Notes: generated by a model from the sequence alone, not told the origin. DNA of 64,000 bases from SPCO01 sp964579825 (GCA_964579825.1 CAZOHT010000012.1:33273-97272); one strand, 5' to 3'. Positions 1 to 8,838 are shown, counted from the stretch's first letter. Translations and numbers: made by a program.

Positions 1-432
1 TCCCGCGGTCGCGGCCGGTCCGCCGGCCTGGACCCCACCGACCTCGATGCCGACGGCCGGATCGGCGAACAGGGCGATCCCCGTGAAGATGGCGAATGCC
101 AGCAGCACGTTCATCGCGACACCGGCGACGAGGATGATGAGCCGCTTCGGGAGCGACTGGGCCGAGAAGGACCGCGGATCGTCAGCGTCGTTCCCGTCTT
201 CCCCTTCGAGCTTCACGAAGCCACCGATCGGCAGCCAGTTGAGGGTGTAGACGGTCTCGCCCTTGTTCCGGAGGACCTTGGCTCGCGGCGGGAACCCGAC
301 ACCGAACTCCAGCACACGCACCTTGTACAGGCGCGCCATGACGAAGTGCCCGAGCTCGTGGATGACCACGAGGGCACCAAGGATGAAGATGAACAGCAGG
401 ATCGTGATGATCGACTGCACGAAGCCGGTCAA
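1..432 (-). CDS. rseP: RseP-type site-2 (intramembrane) zinc metalloprotease, N-terminal part
   Basis: Membrane-embedded protease that cleaves transmembrane substrates such as anti-sigma factors. Only the first 144 codons are in the window; the gene runs off the left edge. The N-terminal hydrophobic helix carries HELGH at residues 25-29 (zinc ligands plus catalytic Glu), followed by the family-typical stretch around LNWLPIGGFVKLEGED and the start of the PDZ-side region. The start is a TTG at 432 that overlaps the dxr stop as TTGA and has a GGAGG six bases upstream; a GTG at 420 is the alternative. It is the last visible gene of the rpsB-to-rseP run, in the common order cdsA-dxr-rseP. Confidence 0.93.
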   Translation of the reverse strand, partial: MTGFVQSIITILLFIFILGALVVIHELGHFVMARLYKVRVLEFGVGFPPRAKVLRNKGETVYTLNWLPIGGFVKLEGEDGNDADDPRSFSAQSLPKRLIILVAGVAMNVLLAFAIFTGIALFADPAVGIEVGGVQAGGPAATAG

Positions 433-1700
433 GCGGTACCTCCGATGGGTCCGGTCGCGAATGCCGCACGGATGTCGGCGTCGAGCGCGACGAGTTGGTC
501 GAGATCAGGGTCGGTCGGGCCGGCGGAGGCCCCGCTGGTCGCCCGCGAGACGGCGGCCTCCAGCAGCCGCGGGATGTCGGTGAAGGCGATCGAACCGCCG
601 ATGAACCGGGCCACGGCGACATCGTCAGCGGCGATGAGGGCGGCCGACGCACGGGGCCCAAGGCGACCCGCCTCACGGGCGATCCGAAGGGACGGGAAGC
701 GGCCCTCGTCCGGGGCGCGGAAGTCCAGTCGGGCGACGGCTGTCAGGTCGGGGGCCGTGGCCGGCGAGGGGCGGCGATCCGGGTAGGTCAGCGCGTACTG
801 GATGGGAAGCCTCATGTCAGGCGTACCGAGCTGGGCCTTGATCGATCCGTCCACGAACCGGACGGCCGAGTGGACCACGCTCTGTGGGTGGATGACGACC
901 TCGATGGCGTCATAGCCGACATCGTACAGCCAGTGCGCTTCGATGACCTCCAGGCCCTTGTTGGCGAGGGTCGCCGAGTCGATCGTGATCTTGGCGCCCA
1001 TCGTCCAGGTCGGGTGGCGCAGGGCCTGGGCGGGCGTGATCGCGGCCAGCTCGTCGCCGGGTGTGTCCAGGAACGGGCCGCCCGACGCGGTCAGGATCAG
1101 GGCCGCTACGGTTGCCATCGACTCACCGACGAGGCACTGCCAGAGGGCCGAATGCTCCGAGTCGATCGGGCGCAGCCAGGCCAGTGGGCTGGCAAACGGG
1201 TCCGCCTGGCCGGACGGCCCGCGTCGCGCCACCTCGGCGCCGAGCGCGCGGGCCAGCGGCATCACCAGGTGCCCTCCCGCGACCAGCGTCTCCTTGTTGG
1301 CCGTCGCGACGACCTTGCCGGCTTGGAGCGCCGCCAGGACCGGCGCGAGGCTGACGACCCCCCCGGTCCCGACGACGACGAGGTCGACATCGTCACGCGT
1401 GACGAGCTCCGTCAGGGCTTCGTCGCCGTGGACCCGGCCGGTGCCGGACGGCAGATCGAGACCTCGGACCGGATCCGCGTTGGCGAGTGCGACGACCGCC
1501 GGACGGAGCTGGGCCGCCTGTTCGGCGAGGACGCCGGCGTTGGTCCCGGCGGCGAGGGCGACGACCCGGAACGCCTCCGGAGCCGCGGCGAGGACCTCGA
1601 CCGCCTGGCGGCCGATGGAGCCGGTCGACCCGATCAGCGCGACGCCGCGCGGTCCCCTGTCCGCGTCCGTCCGCACGTCAGCGGAAGACGGCGACGACAT
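429..1700 (-). CDS. dxr: 1-deoxy-D-xylulose 5-phosphate reductoisomerase
   Basis: Second step of the MEP isoprenoid pathway: NADPH-dependent conversion of DXP to MEP. 423 residues, normal length. The NADPH Rossmann motif GSTGSIG is at residues 24-30. ANKETLV, SEHSALWQCL and HPTWTMGAKITIDSATL follow in the expected order (metal and substrate binding). The ATG at 1700 lies inside the end of cdsA (23-bp overlap), and a longer in-frame reading would run far into cdsA. It supplies precursors for UppS, encoded upstream in the same run. Confidence 0.96.
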   Translation of the reverse strand: MSSPSSADVRTDADRGPRGVALIGSTGSIGRQAVEVLAAAPEAFRVVALAAGTNAGVLAEQAAQLRPAVVALANADPVRGLDLPSGTGRVHGDEALTELVTRDDVDLVVVGTGGVVSLAPVLAALQAGKVVATANKETLVAGGHLVMPLARALGAEVARRGPSGQADPFASPLAWLRPIDSEHSALWQCLVGESMATVAALILTASGGPFLDTPGDELAAITPAQALRHPTWTMGAKITIDSATLANKGLEVIEAHWLYDVGYDAIEVVIHPQSVVHSAVRFVDGSIKAQLGTPDMRLPIQYALTYPDRRPSPATAPDLTAVARLDFRAPDEGRFPSLRIAREAGRLGPRASAALIAADDVAVARFIGGSIAFTDIPRLLEAAVSRATSGASAGPTDPDLDQLVALDADIRAAFATGPIGGTA

Positions 1701-2502
1701 ACAGGGTGACGATGGGTGCGGCGAACAGGAACGAGTCGACCCGGTCCAGGATCCCGCCATGCCCGGGGATGAGCGTCCCGGAGTCCTTCTGGCCGGCCGC
1801 GCGCTTGAGCACGGACTCGGCCAGGTCGCCGGCCTGCGCCGCGAGCGCCGCAAGCGGGCCCAGCACGATCGCATGCAGCGGGCTCTGGCCGAGGCCCCAC
1901 AGCATCAGCGCCGTCACGACCGTCGTGGCGACGATGCCACCGATGAGCCCCGCATACGTCTTGGACGGCGAGATGTGGGTCAGGAACTTCTCGCGCCCGA
2001 ACTGCTTGCCGACGAGGTAGGCCCCGGTGTCGTACGACCACACCGCGAAGATCAACAGGATGATCCAACCACGCTCCGGGCCGAGGACCGCCAGTGGGGC
2101 GCCATCGACCGGCGGTGCGGCATGCCCCAACCGCAGGATGAACCCGAGGAGCGAGGCGTAGACCGCCCCGAAGACCGTCGCTGTCCACGCGTTCAGGCCG
2201 TCGCGCGGTTCGATCTTCGTGAACGCGGCGACGCCGATCAGCACGACGCCCACGGCCACGAGCAGCGTGCCACTCCCCTCGAGCGTGCCGGGGAACGCGG
2301 CGTCCAGGACGATGACGACGGTCAGCGCGGTGCCGAGAGCGGCGAACGTCCCGTACCCGGCGGCGCGCAACAGTCGGAAGACCTCGATCGCGGCGAGTCC
2401 GGCGATGATCGTGATGAAGATCGCCAGCACCGGACCGGCGATGGCCAGCACGATGAGCAGGATGGGCACGAACAAGGCGGCGCTGATCGCTCGCTGACGC
2501 AC
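1678..2502 (-). CDS. cdsA: phosphatidate cytidylyltransferase (CDP-diglyceride synthase)
   Basis: Integral membrane enzyme making CDP-diacylglycerol from phosphatidate and CTP. 274 residues, mostly hydrophobic (about eight membrane segments). The C-terminal family signature is clear: SVLKRAAGQKDSG followed by IPGHGGILDRVDS. The start is GTG, with GGAGG four bases upstream. It lies between uppS and dxr, the usual order. Confidence 0.95.
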   Translation of the reverse strand: MRQRAISAALFVPILLIVLAIAGPVLAIFITIIAGLAAIEVFRLLRAAGYGTFAALGTALTVVIVLDAAFPGTLEGSGTLLVAVGVVLIGVAAFTKIEPRDGLNAWTATVFGAVYASLLGFILRLGHAAPPVDGAPLAVLGPERGWIILLIFAVWSYDTGAYLVGKQFGREKFLTHISPSKTYAGLIGGIVATTVVTALMLWGLGQSPLHAIVLGPLAALAAQAGDLAESVLKRAAGQKDSGTLIPGHGGILDRVDSFLFAAPIVTLYVVAVFR

Positions 2503-2531
2503 GGGTCCTCCGGGTGGGTGAGCTGGCGGCC

Positions 2532-3335
2532 CTAGCGGCCGAACCGGCGATGCCGCAAGGCGAACTCGGCGATGGCGGCGTCGAACGCCGCTTCACCGAA
2601 GTCCGGCCACAGGGTCTCACACGTGTAGAACTCGGCATAGGCCGATTGCCAGATCAGGAAGTTCGACAACCGCTGCTCGCCACCCGTGCGGATGACCAGA
2701 TCCGGATCGGGCAGGCCGGCCGTGTAGAGTGCCCCGCCGATCGTCGCCTCATCGACCTGGTCCGCCGTCACGCCCTGTTCGACCAGCCGGCGGACCGCAT
2801 CGACGAGTTCGGTCCGGCCGGCGTAGTTGAACGCGATGTTCAGCAGCAGCCGATCACCGCCCTCGGTCGCCGACAGGGCGTCATCGATCGAGCGGCGCGT
2901 CTCGGCGGGCAGTTCCTCGAGGCGACCGAGCAGCTGGACGCGCACGCCCTGGGCGCGCAGTTCCGCTGTCTCGCTGCGGATCGCCGCTTCGAGCAGCCCG
3001 AAGAGCCCAGTGACCTCCTCGTCCGAGCGGGCCCAGTTCTCGCGGCTGAAGGCGTACAAGGTGAGCGTCGGGATGCCGCGCCGGACGGCGTGCTTGAGCA
3101 GGCCCCGGATCGCCTCGACGCCGGCGGCGTGACCCTCGAGTTCCGGCAGGTCGCGGGCGCGCGCCCAGCGACGGTTGCCGTCCATGATGATCGCGACGTG
3201 TCGCGGCAGGTCGTCGGGCGACTCGATCCCGGCCACGTCCGTCGGGGCGTCGGCCGCGGCCCGCACCCCGTCGTACGGCGGCTCGTGGGCGGCGGGTGGC
3301 GCGTCGGTCGGTCTGGCGAGGGGTGCGCGGGGCAC
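2532..3335 (-). CDS. uppS: isoprenyl transferase (undecaprenyl diphosphate synthase)
   Basis: Cis-prenyl chain elongation for the cell-wall lipid carrier. 267 residues. The catalytic Asp motif IIMDGNRRWA follows a non-conserved, Ala/Pro-rich N-terminal extension of about 45 residues. FSRENWARS and RTGGEQRLSNFLIWQ..AEFY are present. The GTG start shares its first base with the TAG stop of frr, with GGAGG four bases before it; a later start would remove the odd extension but lacks an obvious ribosome site. Confidence 0.95.
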   Translation of the reverse strand: MPRAPLARPTDAPPAAHEPPYDGVRAAADAPTDVAGIESPDDLPRHVAIIMDGNRRWARARDLPELEGHAAGVEAIRGLLKHAVRRGIPTLTLYAFSRENWARSDEEVTGLFGLLEAAIRSETAELRAQGVRVQLLGRLEELPAETRRSIDDALSATEGGDRLLLNIAFNYAGRTELVDAVRRLVEQGVTADQVDEATIGGALYTAGLPDPDLVIRTGGEQRLSNFLIWQSAYAEFYTCETLWPDFGEAAFDAAIAEFALRHRRFGR

Positions 3336-3892
3336 TAGACCTCCAGGATCTCCTGTTCCTTCACCAGGCCAAGCCGATCCACGTCGGCGATGTGCCGGTC
3401 CGTGGTCTTCTGGAGCGTCTCCAGCTGGCGGTGCGATTCGTCGGTGCCGACGGCGCCGTCCCGCTCTTCGCGCTTGATCTGGTCGGCGGCATCGCGGCGC
3501 AGGTTACGCACCTCCACCCGAGCCTCTTCCATGCGCTTGTGGACGACCTTGACCATGTCTTTGCGACGTTCCTCGGTCAGCGGCGGGATGTTCAGCCGAA
3601 CGACCGTGCCGTCGACGTTCGGCATCAGGCCGATGTCGCTCTTGAGGATCGCCTTCTCGATCGCGCCGAGGACCCCGCGGTCCCACGGCTGGATGACGAT
3701 CTGGTGCGGCTCGGGGACGCTGATGCCGGCCAGCTGGTTGAGGGGCGTGGACGTACCGTAGTACTCGACATGCAAGCGCTCCACGAGCGCCGTGGATGCC
3801 CGGCCCGTGCGCATGCCCTGCAGGTCGCGCTCCATCGCCTCGATGGCCCGGGCCATCTTGTGGTCCGCCTCGGTCAGGACTTCGTTGCTCAT
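3335..3892 (-). CDS. frr: ribosome recycling factor
   Basis: Splits post-termination ribosomes together with EF-G. 185 residues, the standard length, and alignable along the full protein (for example MRTGRAST, VERLHVEYYG, the segment around IQPWD, and LNIPPLTEERRKDMVK). The ATG at 3892 overlaps the pyrH stop as ATGA, so the pair is translationally coupled. It belongs to the universal rpsB-tsf-pyrH-frr run. Confidence 0.97.
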   Translation of the reverse strand: MSNEVLTEADHKMARAIEAMERDLQGMRTGRASTALVERLHVEYYGTSTPLNQLAGISVPEPHQIVIQPWDRGVLGAIEKAILKSDIGLMPNVDGTVVRLNIPPLTEERRKDMVKVVHKRMEEARVEVRNLRRDAADQIKREERDGAVGTDESHRQLETLQKTTDRHIADVDRLGLVKEQEILEV

Positions 3893-4668
3893 GCCTTGAC
3901 ACCTCCCGAGGCCGTCGTGCCCGAGATCAGCGTTCCGACGGACTCGCCGGTCGCGACCCGCGTGATGTTGTCCGCACGATTGAGGTCGAACACCACGATG
4001 GGCAGATCGTTCTCCATGCACAGGCTGACGGCCGTCGCGTCCATGACCTTGAGCTGGTCGCGGAGCAGATCCCCGTAGCCGAGCGAAGCGTACCGCTGGG
4101 CGTTCGGGTCCACCATGGGGTCACGGTCATAGACGCCATCGACCTTGGTGGCCTTGAGCAGGACTTCGGCGTTGATCTCGACCGCGCGAAGGGCGGCCGC
4201 CGTATCCGTCGTGAAGTACGGGTTACCGGTCCCCGCCACGAACATCGTGACGCGGCCCTTCTCCATGTGACGGATGGCGCGCCGGCGGATGTACGGCTCG
4301 GCGATCTCGTTCATCGCGATGGCGGTCATGACCCGGGTCGGGACGCCGGCCCGTTCGAGGGCGTCCTGGAGGGCGAGGCCGTTCATGACGGTCGCGAGCA
4401 TCCCGATGTAGTCGCCGGTCGCGCGGTCCATGCCCTTGGCCGAGGCGGCCAGGCCGCGGAAGATGTTGCCACCGCCGACGACGATGCCGACCTGGACGCC
4501 GAGCTTGTGGACCGTGGCCACCTGGCCCGCGATGAACGCGCAGAACGATGGGTCCACGCCGTACTGGCGATCGCCCAGGAGGGCTTCGCCGGACAACTTG
4601 AGCAGGATCCGCCGGTAGCGGAGCGACGGCGACCCGTCGTCCGTCCGGAGGGACCCGGCGCCGCTCAC
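3889..4668 (-). CDS. pyrH: uridylate kinase (UMP kinase)
   Basis: Phosphorylates UMP to UDP; bacterial amino-acid-kinase fold. 259 residues. LLKLSGEALLG is the nucleotide-binding N terminus; VVGGGNIFRG binds UMP phosphate; TGNPYFTTDTAAALRA and KVDGVYDRDP are conserved. The GTG start overlaps the tsf stop (GTGA). The first 18 residues are a non-conserved leader. Confidence 0.97.
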   Translation of the reverse strand: MSGAGSLRTDDGSPSLRYRRILLKLSGEALLGDRQYGVDPSFCAFIAGQVATVHKLGVQVGIVVGGGNIFRGLAASAKGMDRATGDYIGMLATVMNGLALQDALERAGVPTRVMTAIAMNEIAEPYIRRRAIRHMEKGRVTMFVAGTGNPYFTTDTAAALRAVEINAEVLLKATKVDGVYDRDPMVDPNAQRYASLGYGDLLRDQLKVMDATAVSLCMENDLPIVVFDLNRADNITRVATGESVGTLISGTTASGGVKA

Positions 4669-5264
4669 AGGCCCTCCCCGACCTCGAAGCGAACGAAGCG
4701 CCGGACCTTGATGTTCTCGCCGATCGTGGCGATCGCCGCCGTGATCAGTTCGCCGATGGTCTGGTCCGTGTCACGGAACGGCTGCTCCGTCAGGACGACC
4801 TGCTGGTACCACTTCTTGAGCTGACCCTCGACGATCTGGGTCCGGATGTTCTCGGGCTTCTTCTGGGTCGCCTCGTCCGCCAGCAGTTCGGCCTTCTTGG
4901 CCTCGAGCTCGTCGGCCGGGATGGACTCGATCGTCGGGTACAGCGGCTTGAGCGCCACGACCTGGATGGCCAGGTCCTTGACGAGCTGCTGGAACTGTTC
5001 GTTGCGAGCGACGAAGTCCGTCTCGCAGTTGACCTCGATGAGCGCCCCGAACCGTCCACCGGTGTGGATGTAGGTCCCGATCAGACCCTCGCGGGCATCA
5101 CGGCCGGCCTTCTTGGCCGCCTGGGCGACGCCCCGCTCGCGCAGGAGTGCCGTGGCCTTCTCCAGGTCGCCGTCCGTCTCGGTCAATGCCTTCTTGCAGT
5201 CCATGAACCCGGCGCCGGTCCGCTCTCGCAACTCCTTGACCAGCTCCGCCGAGATGTCCGCCAT
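4665..5264 (-). CDS. tsf: elongation factor Ts, short form
   Basis: Nucleotide exchange factor for EF-Tu. 199 residues, i.e. the short type with one reduced core subdomain (E. coli has about 280). The N-terminal UBA-like region has ELRERTGAGFMDCKKAL, followed by EVNCETDFVARN, the contact region for EF-Tu. ATG start with AAGGAG upstream at a slightly long spacing. Transcribed just after rpsB. Confidence 0.97.
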   Translation of the reverse strand: MADISAELVKELRERTGAGFMDCKKALTETDGDLEKATALLRERGVAQAAKKAGRDAREGLIGTYIHTGGRFGALIEVNCETDFVARNEQFQQLVKDLAIQVVALKPLYPTIESIPADELEAKKAELLADEATQKKPENIRTQIVEGQLKKWYQQVVLTEQPFRDTDQTIGELITAAIATIGENIKVRRFVRFEVGEGL

Positions 5265-5340
5265 ATCCGTTCGTTCTCCTTGGCTTGCGTCGGCCCGGTC
5301 CGGCCCGCCGCGTGATGGTGTGTATCGATCGCTGTCCGTT

Positions 5341-5356
5341 GGGACCGCACGGTCCC
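5341..5356 (-). promoter_or_regulatory. small stem-loop in the rpsB-tsf spacer
   Basis: GGGACC-GCAC-GGTCCC forms a six-base-pair hairpin between the rpsB stop and the tsf start. There is no U-tract, so it is not a standard terminator. Partial attenuation between rpsB and tsf is known in other bacteria, so a similar role is possible but only inferred. Confidence 0.35.
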
Positions 5357-5360
5357 GTCC

Positions 5361-5399
5361 GTCAGCCGGCGTCGTCAGCCGGCGTCGTCAGCCGGCGTC
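5361..5399. repeat. 13-bp direct repeat x3 across the rpsB stop codon
   Basis: Three perfect tandem copies of gtcagccggcgtc. On the coding strand each copy contains GCCGGCTGA, so the rpsB stop codon lies inside the array and the extra copies follow it in the 3' UTR. It looks like replication slippage at the 3' end of the gene. Changes in copy number would leave the S2 terminus intact. Confidence 0.8.
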
Positions 5400-6362
5400 C
5401 TCGGCCTTCTCGGCCGCCTCCCGGGCCAGTTCGGCGGCGATGTCCTCGGCGCTGGCCTCGGCCTCGCCGGCGACGGCGGCATCGGCGATCGGCGGCTCGG
5501 CCCGCGCAGCGCGGTCGCCGGGCAGCAGGTCGTCATCATCGACGTCCGGCTCGAAGGAGAGCGCGGCGCCACCGGCCAGGGCGGCGACGAGCTCATCGGA
5601 CGCACCGGGCTCCTCGTCGTCCTGTTCCGGGAGCGCCATCGGCTCGATGACCTCGGGCTCGGCGGCGGCTCGCGAGGAACGCTCCTGGGCGCCCTGGATC
5701 GCGGCGTCGGCCACGGCGGCACACAGCAGACGGATGGCCCGGATGGCGTCGTCGTTGGCCGGGATGATGTAGTCGAGCTCGTCCGGGTCCACGTTGGTGT
5801 CGCCGGTCCCGACGACCGGGATCTCGAGCTTGTTTGCCTCGGTCACGGCGATCCGTTCGCGGTGCGGGTCCACGATGAAGATGGCTCCCGGCAGGCGCTT
5901 CATCTTGCGCATCCCACCGAGGGTCGCCTCGAGCTTGACCATCTCTTCGGTCAGCTTCGCGGCTTCCTTCTTGGTCATCCGCTCGAAGTCGCCGGCCTGC
6001 TGACGGGCCTCGAGCTGCTCGAGCAGGGCGATGCGCTTCTTGATCGTCGTGAAGTTGGTGAGCATGCCGCCGAGCCAGCGCTTGTTGACGAACGGCTGGT
6101 TCGCGCGCATCGCCTCTTCCCGGATCGGCTCGTGCGCCTGCTTCTTGGTGCCGACGAACAGCACCTGGTCGCCGCGCGCGACGGTCTCCCGGACGAACTC
6201 CAGGGCCACGTCCAGGCGCTGGACGGTCTGGGCCAGGTCGATGATGTGGATCCCGTTACGCTCCGCGAAGATGAACGGGCGCATCTTGGGGTTCCAGCGG
6301 CGAGTCTGGTGGCCGAAGTGGACTCCGGCTTCCAGCAGCTGCCGCATCGAGACGGACGGCAC
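5388..6362 (-). CDS. rpsB: 30S ribosomal protein S2 with long acidic C-terminal tail
   Basis: Small-subunit protein S2. 324 residues; the conserved S2 fold ends near residue 225 (RQLLEAGVHFGHQTRRWNPK at the N terminus; KRLPGAIFIVDPHRE and DTNVDPDELDYIIPANDDAI further on). It is followed by about 95 residues rich in Ala, Glu and Asp. The start is taken as GTG at 6362 (M-PSVSMRQLL, like other S2 proteins) with AGGAGG nine bases upstream; ATG at 6347 is possible. First gene of the rpsB-to-rseP run, with its own promoter. Confidence 0.95.
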   Translation of the reverse strand: MPSVSMRQLLEAGVHFGHQTRRWNPKMRPFIFAERNGIHIIDLAQTVQRLDVALEFVRETVARGDQVLFVGTKKQAHEPIREEAMRANQPFVNKRWLGGMLTNFTTIKKRIALLEQLEARQQAGDFERMTKKEAAKLTEEMVKLEATLGGMRKMKRLPGAIFIVDPHRERIAVTEANKLEIPVVGTGDTNVDPDELDYIIPANDDAIRAIRLLCAAVADAAIQGAQERSSRAAAEPEVIEPMALPEQDDEEPGASDELVAALAGGAALSFEPDVDDDDLLPGDRAARAEPPIADAAVAGEAEASAEDIAAELAREAAEKAEDAG

Positions 6363-6488
6363 GGTGAGCGACCTCCTGTTCGGTTCTGCCTCCGCGGGCC
6401 TCGTCGTCGGGGACCATGGCGATCGCCGTGGCACCACCCCGAGCGGGATGATCCGCGTGTGTGCTCCGCGCCGGACCGGCGCAGGCGT

Positions 6489-6505
6489 GCTTCGAACCTC
6501 GAAGC
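6489..6505 (-). promoter_or_regulatory. stem-loop in rpsB 5' leader
   Basis: GCTTCGA-ACC-TCGAAGC is a perfect seven-base-pair hairpin immediately downstream of the predicted rpsB transcription start. The position fits an mRNA-stability or autoregulatory element (S2 represses its own mRNA in some bacteria). Function not shown by sequence alone. Confidence 0.35.
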
Positions 6506-6511
6506 GGGCGG

Positions 6512-6517
6512 AGTCTA
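6512..6517 (-). promoter_or_regulatory. rpsB promoter, extended -10
   Basis: Minus strand TGC-TAGACT: an extended -10 (TGn directly before the hexamer). No clear -35. It gives a leader of about 140 nt before rpsB. The same TGn-TANACT form precedes rplS and rpsF. Confidence 0.6.
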
Positions 6518-6602
6518 GCACAAGGTCGGGAACGAGCTCCGGATACGTCGCCGTCACGGTCCCGATACGTGGCAGCTAAGCGGGCCTTGTCAGGATGGCG
6601 GC

Positions 6603-7022
6603 ATGGAGGATCCTCCGTCCGGTCCTCGACGGACCGCGGCGCAACGTGCCGGCGACTTCGCCGAGTCGCTGGTCGCGTCGCACCTCGAGGCCATCGGGTG
6701 GACCGTCCTGGCCCGGAACGTCCATGTCGGTCGCCACGAACTCGATCTCGTGGCGATCGACCCGGGCCCGCCGGCCGCGCTCGTGGTCGTCGAGGTGCGC
6801 TGGCGGGCGGGTCGGTCGTTCGGGCTGGCCGAGGAGACCGTGGACCACCGGAAGCGGACGCGGGTCCGGGCCGGCGCCTATGGCCTGCTGGACCGGGGAG
6901 CGTTCGGCGATGGCGAGCCGATCCCGCGCCTGCCCCTCCGGTTCGACCTGGTCGTCGTCGAGCCGGGTGCCGGCGACCCAGACTCGCCGGCACGCATCCG
7001 GCATCATCGCGCGGCGTTCTGA
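6603..7022 (+). CDS. yraN: YraN/UPF0102 family nuclease-like protein
   Basis: 139 residues; small restriction-endonuclease-like fold of unknown cellular role. The family core is visible: RAGDFAESLVASHLEAIGW, then HELDLVAIDPG and VVVEVRWR (the E...D...ExK-type putative metal site, with Arg in place of the usual Lys). Divergent from rpsB and convergent with the nucleoside hydrolase. In many bacteria yraN lies near rnhB, rplS and trmD, as here. Confidence 0.88.
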   Translation: MEDPPSGPRRTAAQRAGDFAESLVASHLEAIGWTVLARNVHVGRHELDLVAIDPGPPAALVVVEVRWRAGRSFGLAEETVDHRKRTRVRAGAYGLLDRGAFGDGEPIPRLPLRFDLVVVEPGAGDPDSPARIRHHRAAF

Positions 7023-7037
7023 GCCACGCGCCGCCGA

Positions 7038-8000
7038 CTACGGGTACGTTGCGAGCGTGTCGAGGAACAGCTCCCAGAACCGGTCCACGTCCACCGCGAC
7101 CGCGACCTCGGCGTTCGGTGGCGACCCCTCCGCGACCGGATGGTCTGTCACGATCCGACGCAGGTCCGGCCCGAGGCGACGCCCGTCGCACAGCGTCATC
7201 CCGACGGTGTGGGTCCCGGTCAGCTCGACCGCCACGTGCATCGGCTCGAACGTGAGGATGCCCGGGTCCGCGAACGCGGCCACGGCCAAGGGGTCGTGCA
7301 TCGCCCCACCGGGCAGCCCCGTGTAGACCGCCTCGGCGACGCTGTAGTGGTCGAGCATGTCCGCGACGTGGACCGCGGAGCGAGGCCCGAGACCGCGGAT
7401 CCGCGCTCGGATATCGGGTGTCGCGAGGACCTGGCGGGTCACGTTGAGGCCCACCATCCGGATCGGGATCCCGCTCGTGAAGACGACGTGGGCCGCTTCC
7501 GGATCGCACCAGATGTTGAACTCGGCCGCCGGTGTGACGTTGCCGAACGTCAGCGACCCACCCATCAACGTGATCCCGGCGATCCGTCCCGGCAACCCGG
7601 GGTCGCGGAGGAGCGCCGACGCGATGTTCGTCAGTGGTCCGACCGGCACCAGGTGCAGGTCGGGCACGACGTGCGACTGATCGATGAGGTGATCGACGGC
7701 GTGGCGATCCAGGATGGCCACGGTCGGGCTCGGGAGGGTCGGCCCGTCCAGGCCGCTCTCGCCGTGGACATCCGGGGCGTAGTGCGGCTCGCGGACCAGC
7801 GGGCGAGGCATGCCGGCCGCGATCGGGACGTCCAGCTCGGCGAACTCCACGGTCTTGCGGGCGTTGAGGGTCGTGTTCGCGAGCGAGGCGTTGCCGTGGA
7901 CCGTGGTGATCGCCCGCAGGTCCAGGAGACGGCCGGCCAGCAGGATGGCCATGACGTCGTCATGGCCCGGATCGCAGTCGATGATCGCGCTGACGGTCAT
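7038..8000 (-). CDS. inosine-uridine preferring nucleoside hydrolase
   Basis: Cleaves the N-glycosidic bond of ribonucleosides (salvage). 320 residues. The calcium and ribose site DCDPGHDD is at residues 8-15. GPLTNIA, GITLMGGS and AEFNIWCDPEAA are conserved. A C-terminal MHDPLAVA supplies the last metal Asp. The substrate range (RihA/B/C) cannot be told from sequence. ATG overlaps the rnhB stop. Confidence 0.93.
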   Translation of the reverse strand: MTVSAIIDCDPGHDDVMAILLAGRLLDLRAITTVHGNASLANTTLNARKTVEFAELDVPIAAGMPRPLVREPHYAPDVHGESGLDGPTLPSPTVAILDRHAVDHLIDQSHVVPDLHLVPVGPLTNIASALLRDPGLPGRIAGITLMGGSLTFGNVTPAAEFNIWCDPEAAHVVFTSGIPIRMVGLNVTRQVLATPDIRARIRGLGPRSAVHVADMLDHYSVAEAVYTGLPGGAMHDPLAVAAFADPGILTFEPMHVAVELTGTHTVGMTLCDGRRLGPDLRRIVTDHPVAEGSPPNAEVAVAVDVDRFWELFLDTLATYP

Positions 8001-8755
8001 GTCGCCACCGCGGCCAGCTCGTCGCCCACCGATGTGGCTTCCTCGCGATCCATGCCCATCACGCCGACGAGGTCAGCCGACAGCTCATCCGCGAGTCCCT
8101 CCCCATCCTCGAACAGCCCGAGCTGGTCCCCGGCGAGCGTCCGTTGGAGGGCCAGGAAGGAACGCCGGTGGAACGGCGTCAGGCCCAGCTCGCGGATAGC
8201 CATCCGGTGCTCGAGCGTCGCATAGCCCTGATTCCGTTCCCAGCCGTAACCCGGGTAGCGAGCCGACAGCAGCGTCATCATCCGGTCCCGCACGACCTTG
8301 GCCACGACCGACGCACAGGCGATCGAATAGACCTTGGCGTCGCCCTTGACGATCGCACTGTATGGCCCGACTTGGGCCTCGAAGCCGGCGATGCGGTTGC
8401 CGTCGACCAGGACATGCTCGTGTTCCCCCACCCGTGCGATCGCTCGGCGCATGGCGAGGTGCGTCGCGTGATAGATGTTGAGCCGGTCGATCTCGGTCAC
8501 GGACGCCGCGCCGACGCCGACGGCCAGTGCGCGACCGCGGATCAGCGGCGCCAGCCGCTCGCGCTGTGCCGCCGACAGCGTCTTCGAGTCGCGGACGCCC
8601 GGGATCCGGTGGCAGTTCGGCCGCATGATCACCGCCGCGGCGACGACCGCGCCACACGTCGGCGCCACGCCGACCTCATCGACCCCCACGACGCGCTCCA
8701 GCCCGTCACGCCACAGGGAGCGCTCGTACCGGAGGGTGGGGACGATGGGCGCCAT
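7997..8755 (-). CDS. rnhB: ribonuclease HII with altered GRG loop
   Basis: Removes RNA from DNA, including single ribonucleotides. 252 residues from ATG 8755; a TTG three codons earlier is possible. Catalytic residues are present: D26-E27 (VGVDEVG), Asp in VLVDGNR, Asp in VKGDAKVYSIACASVVAKV. The loop after DE is odd: the usual G-R-G that reads the ribonucleotide 2'-OH is G-V-A here (residues 29-31). The C terminus has about 35 extra acidic residues. Upstream of, and overlapping, the nucleoside hydrolase. Confidence 0.92.
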   Translation of the reverse strand: MAPIVPTLRYERSLWRDGLERVVGVDEVGVAPTCGAVVAAAVIMRPNCHRIPGVRDSKTLSAAQRERLAPLIRGRALAVGVGAASVTEIDRLNIYHATHLAMRRAIARVGEHEHVLVDGNRIAGFEAQVGPYSAIVKGDAKVYSIACASVVAKVVRDRMMTLLSARYPGYGWERNQGYATLEHRMAIRELGLTPFHRRSFLALQRTLAGDQLGLFEDGEGLADELSADLVGVMGMDREEATSVGDELAAVAT

Positions 8756-8838
8756 CGAGGGCAAGCCTACCGGAATCGACGACCCCGCCGGGACCGGCGG
8801 GGTCTGGGTCGCGCGTAGGGACGGTCTGCCGCGGGAGG

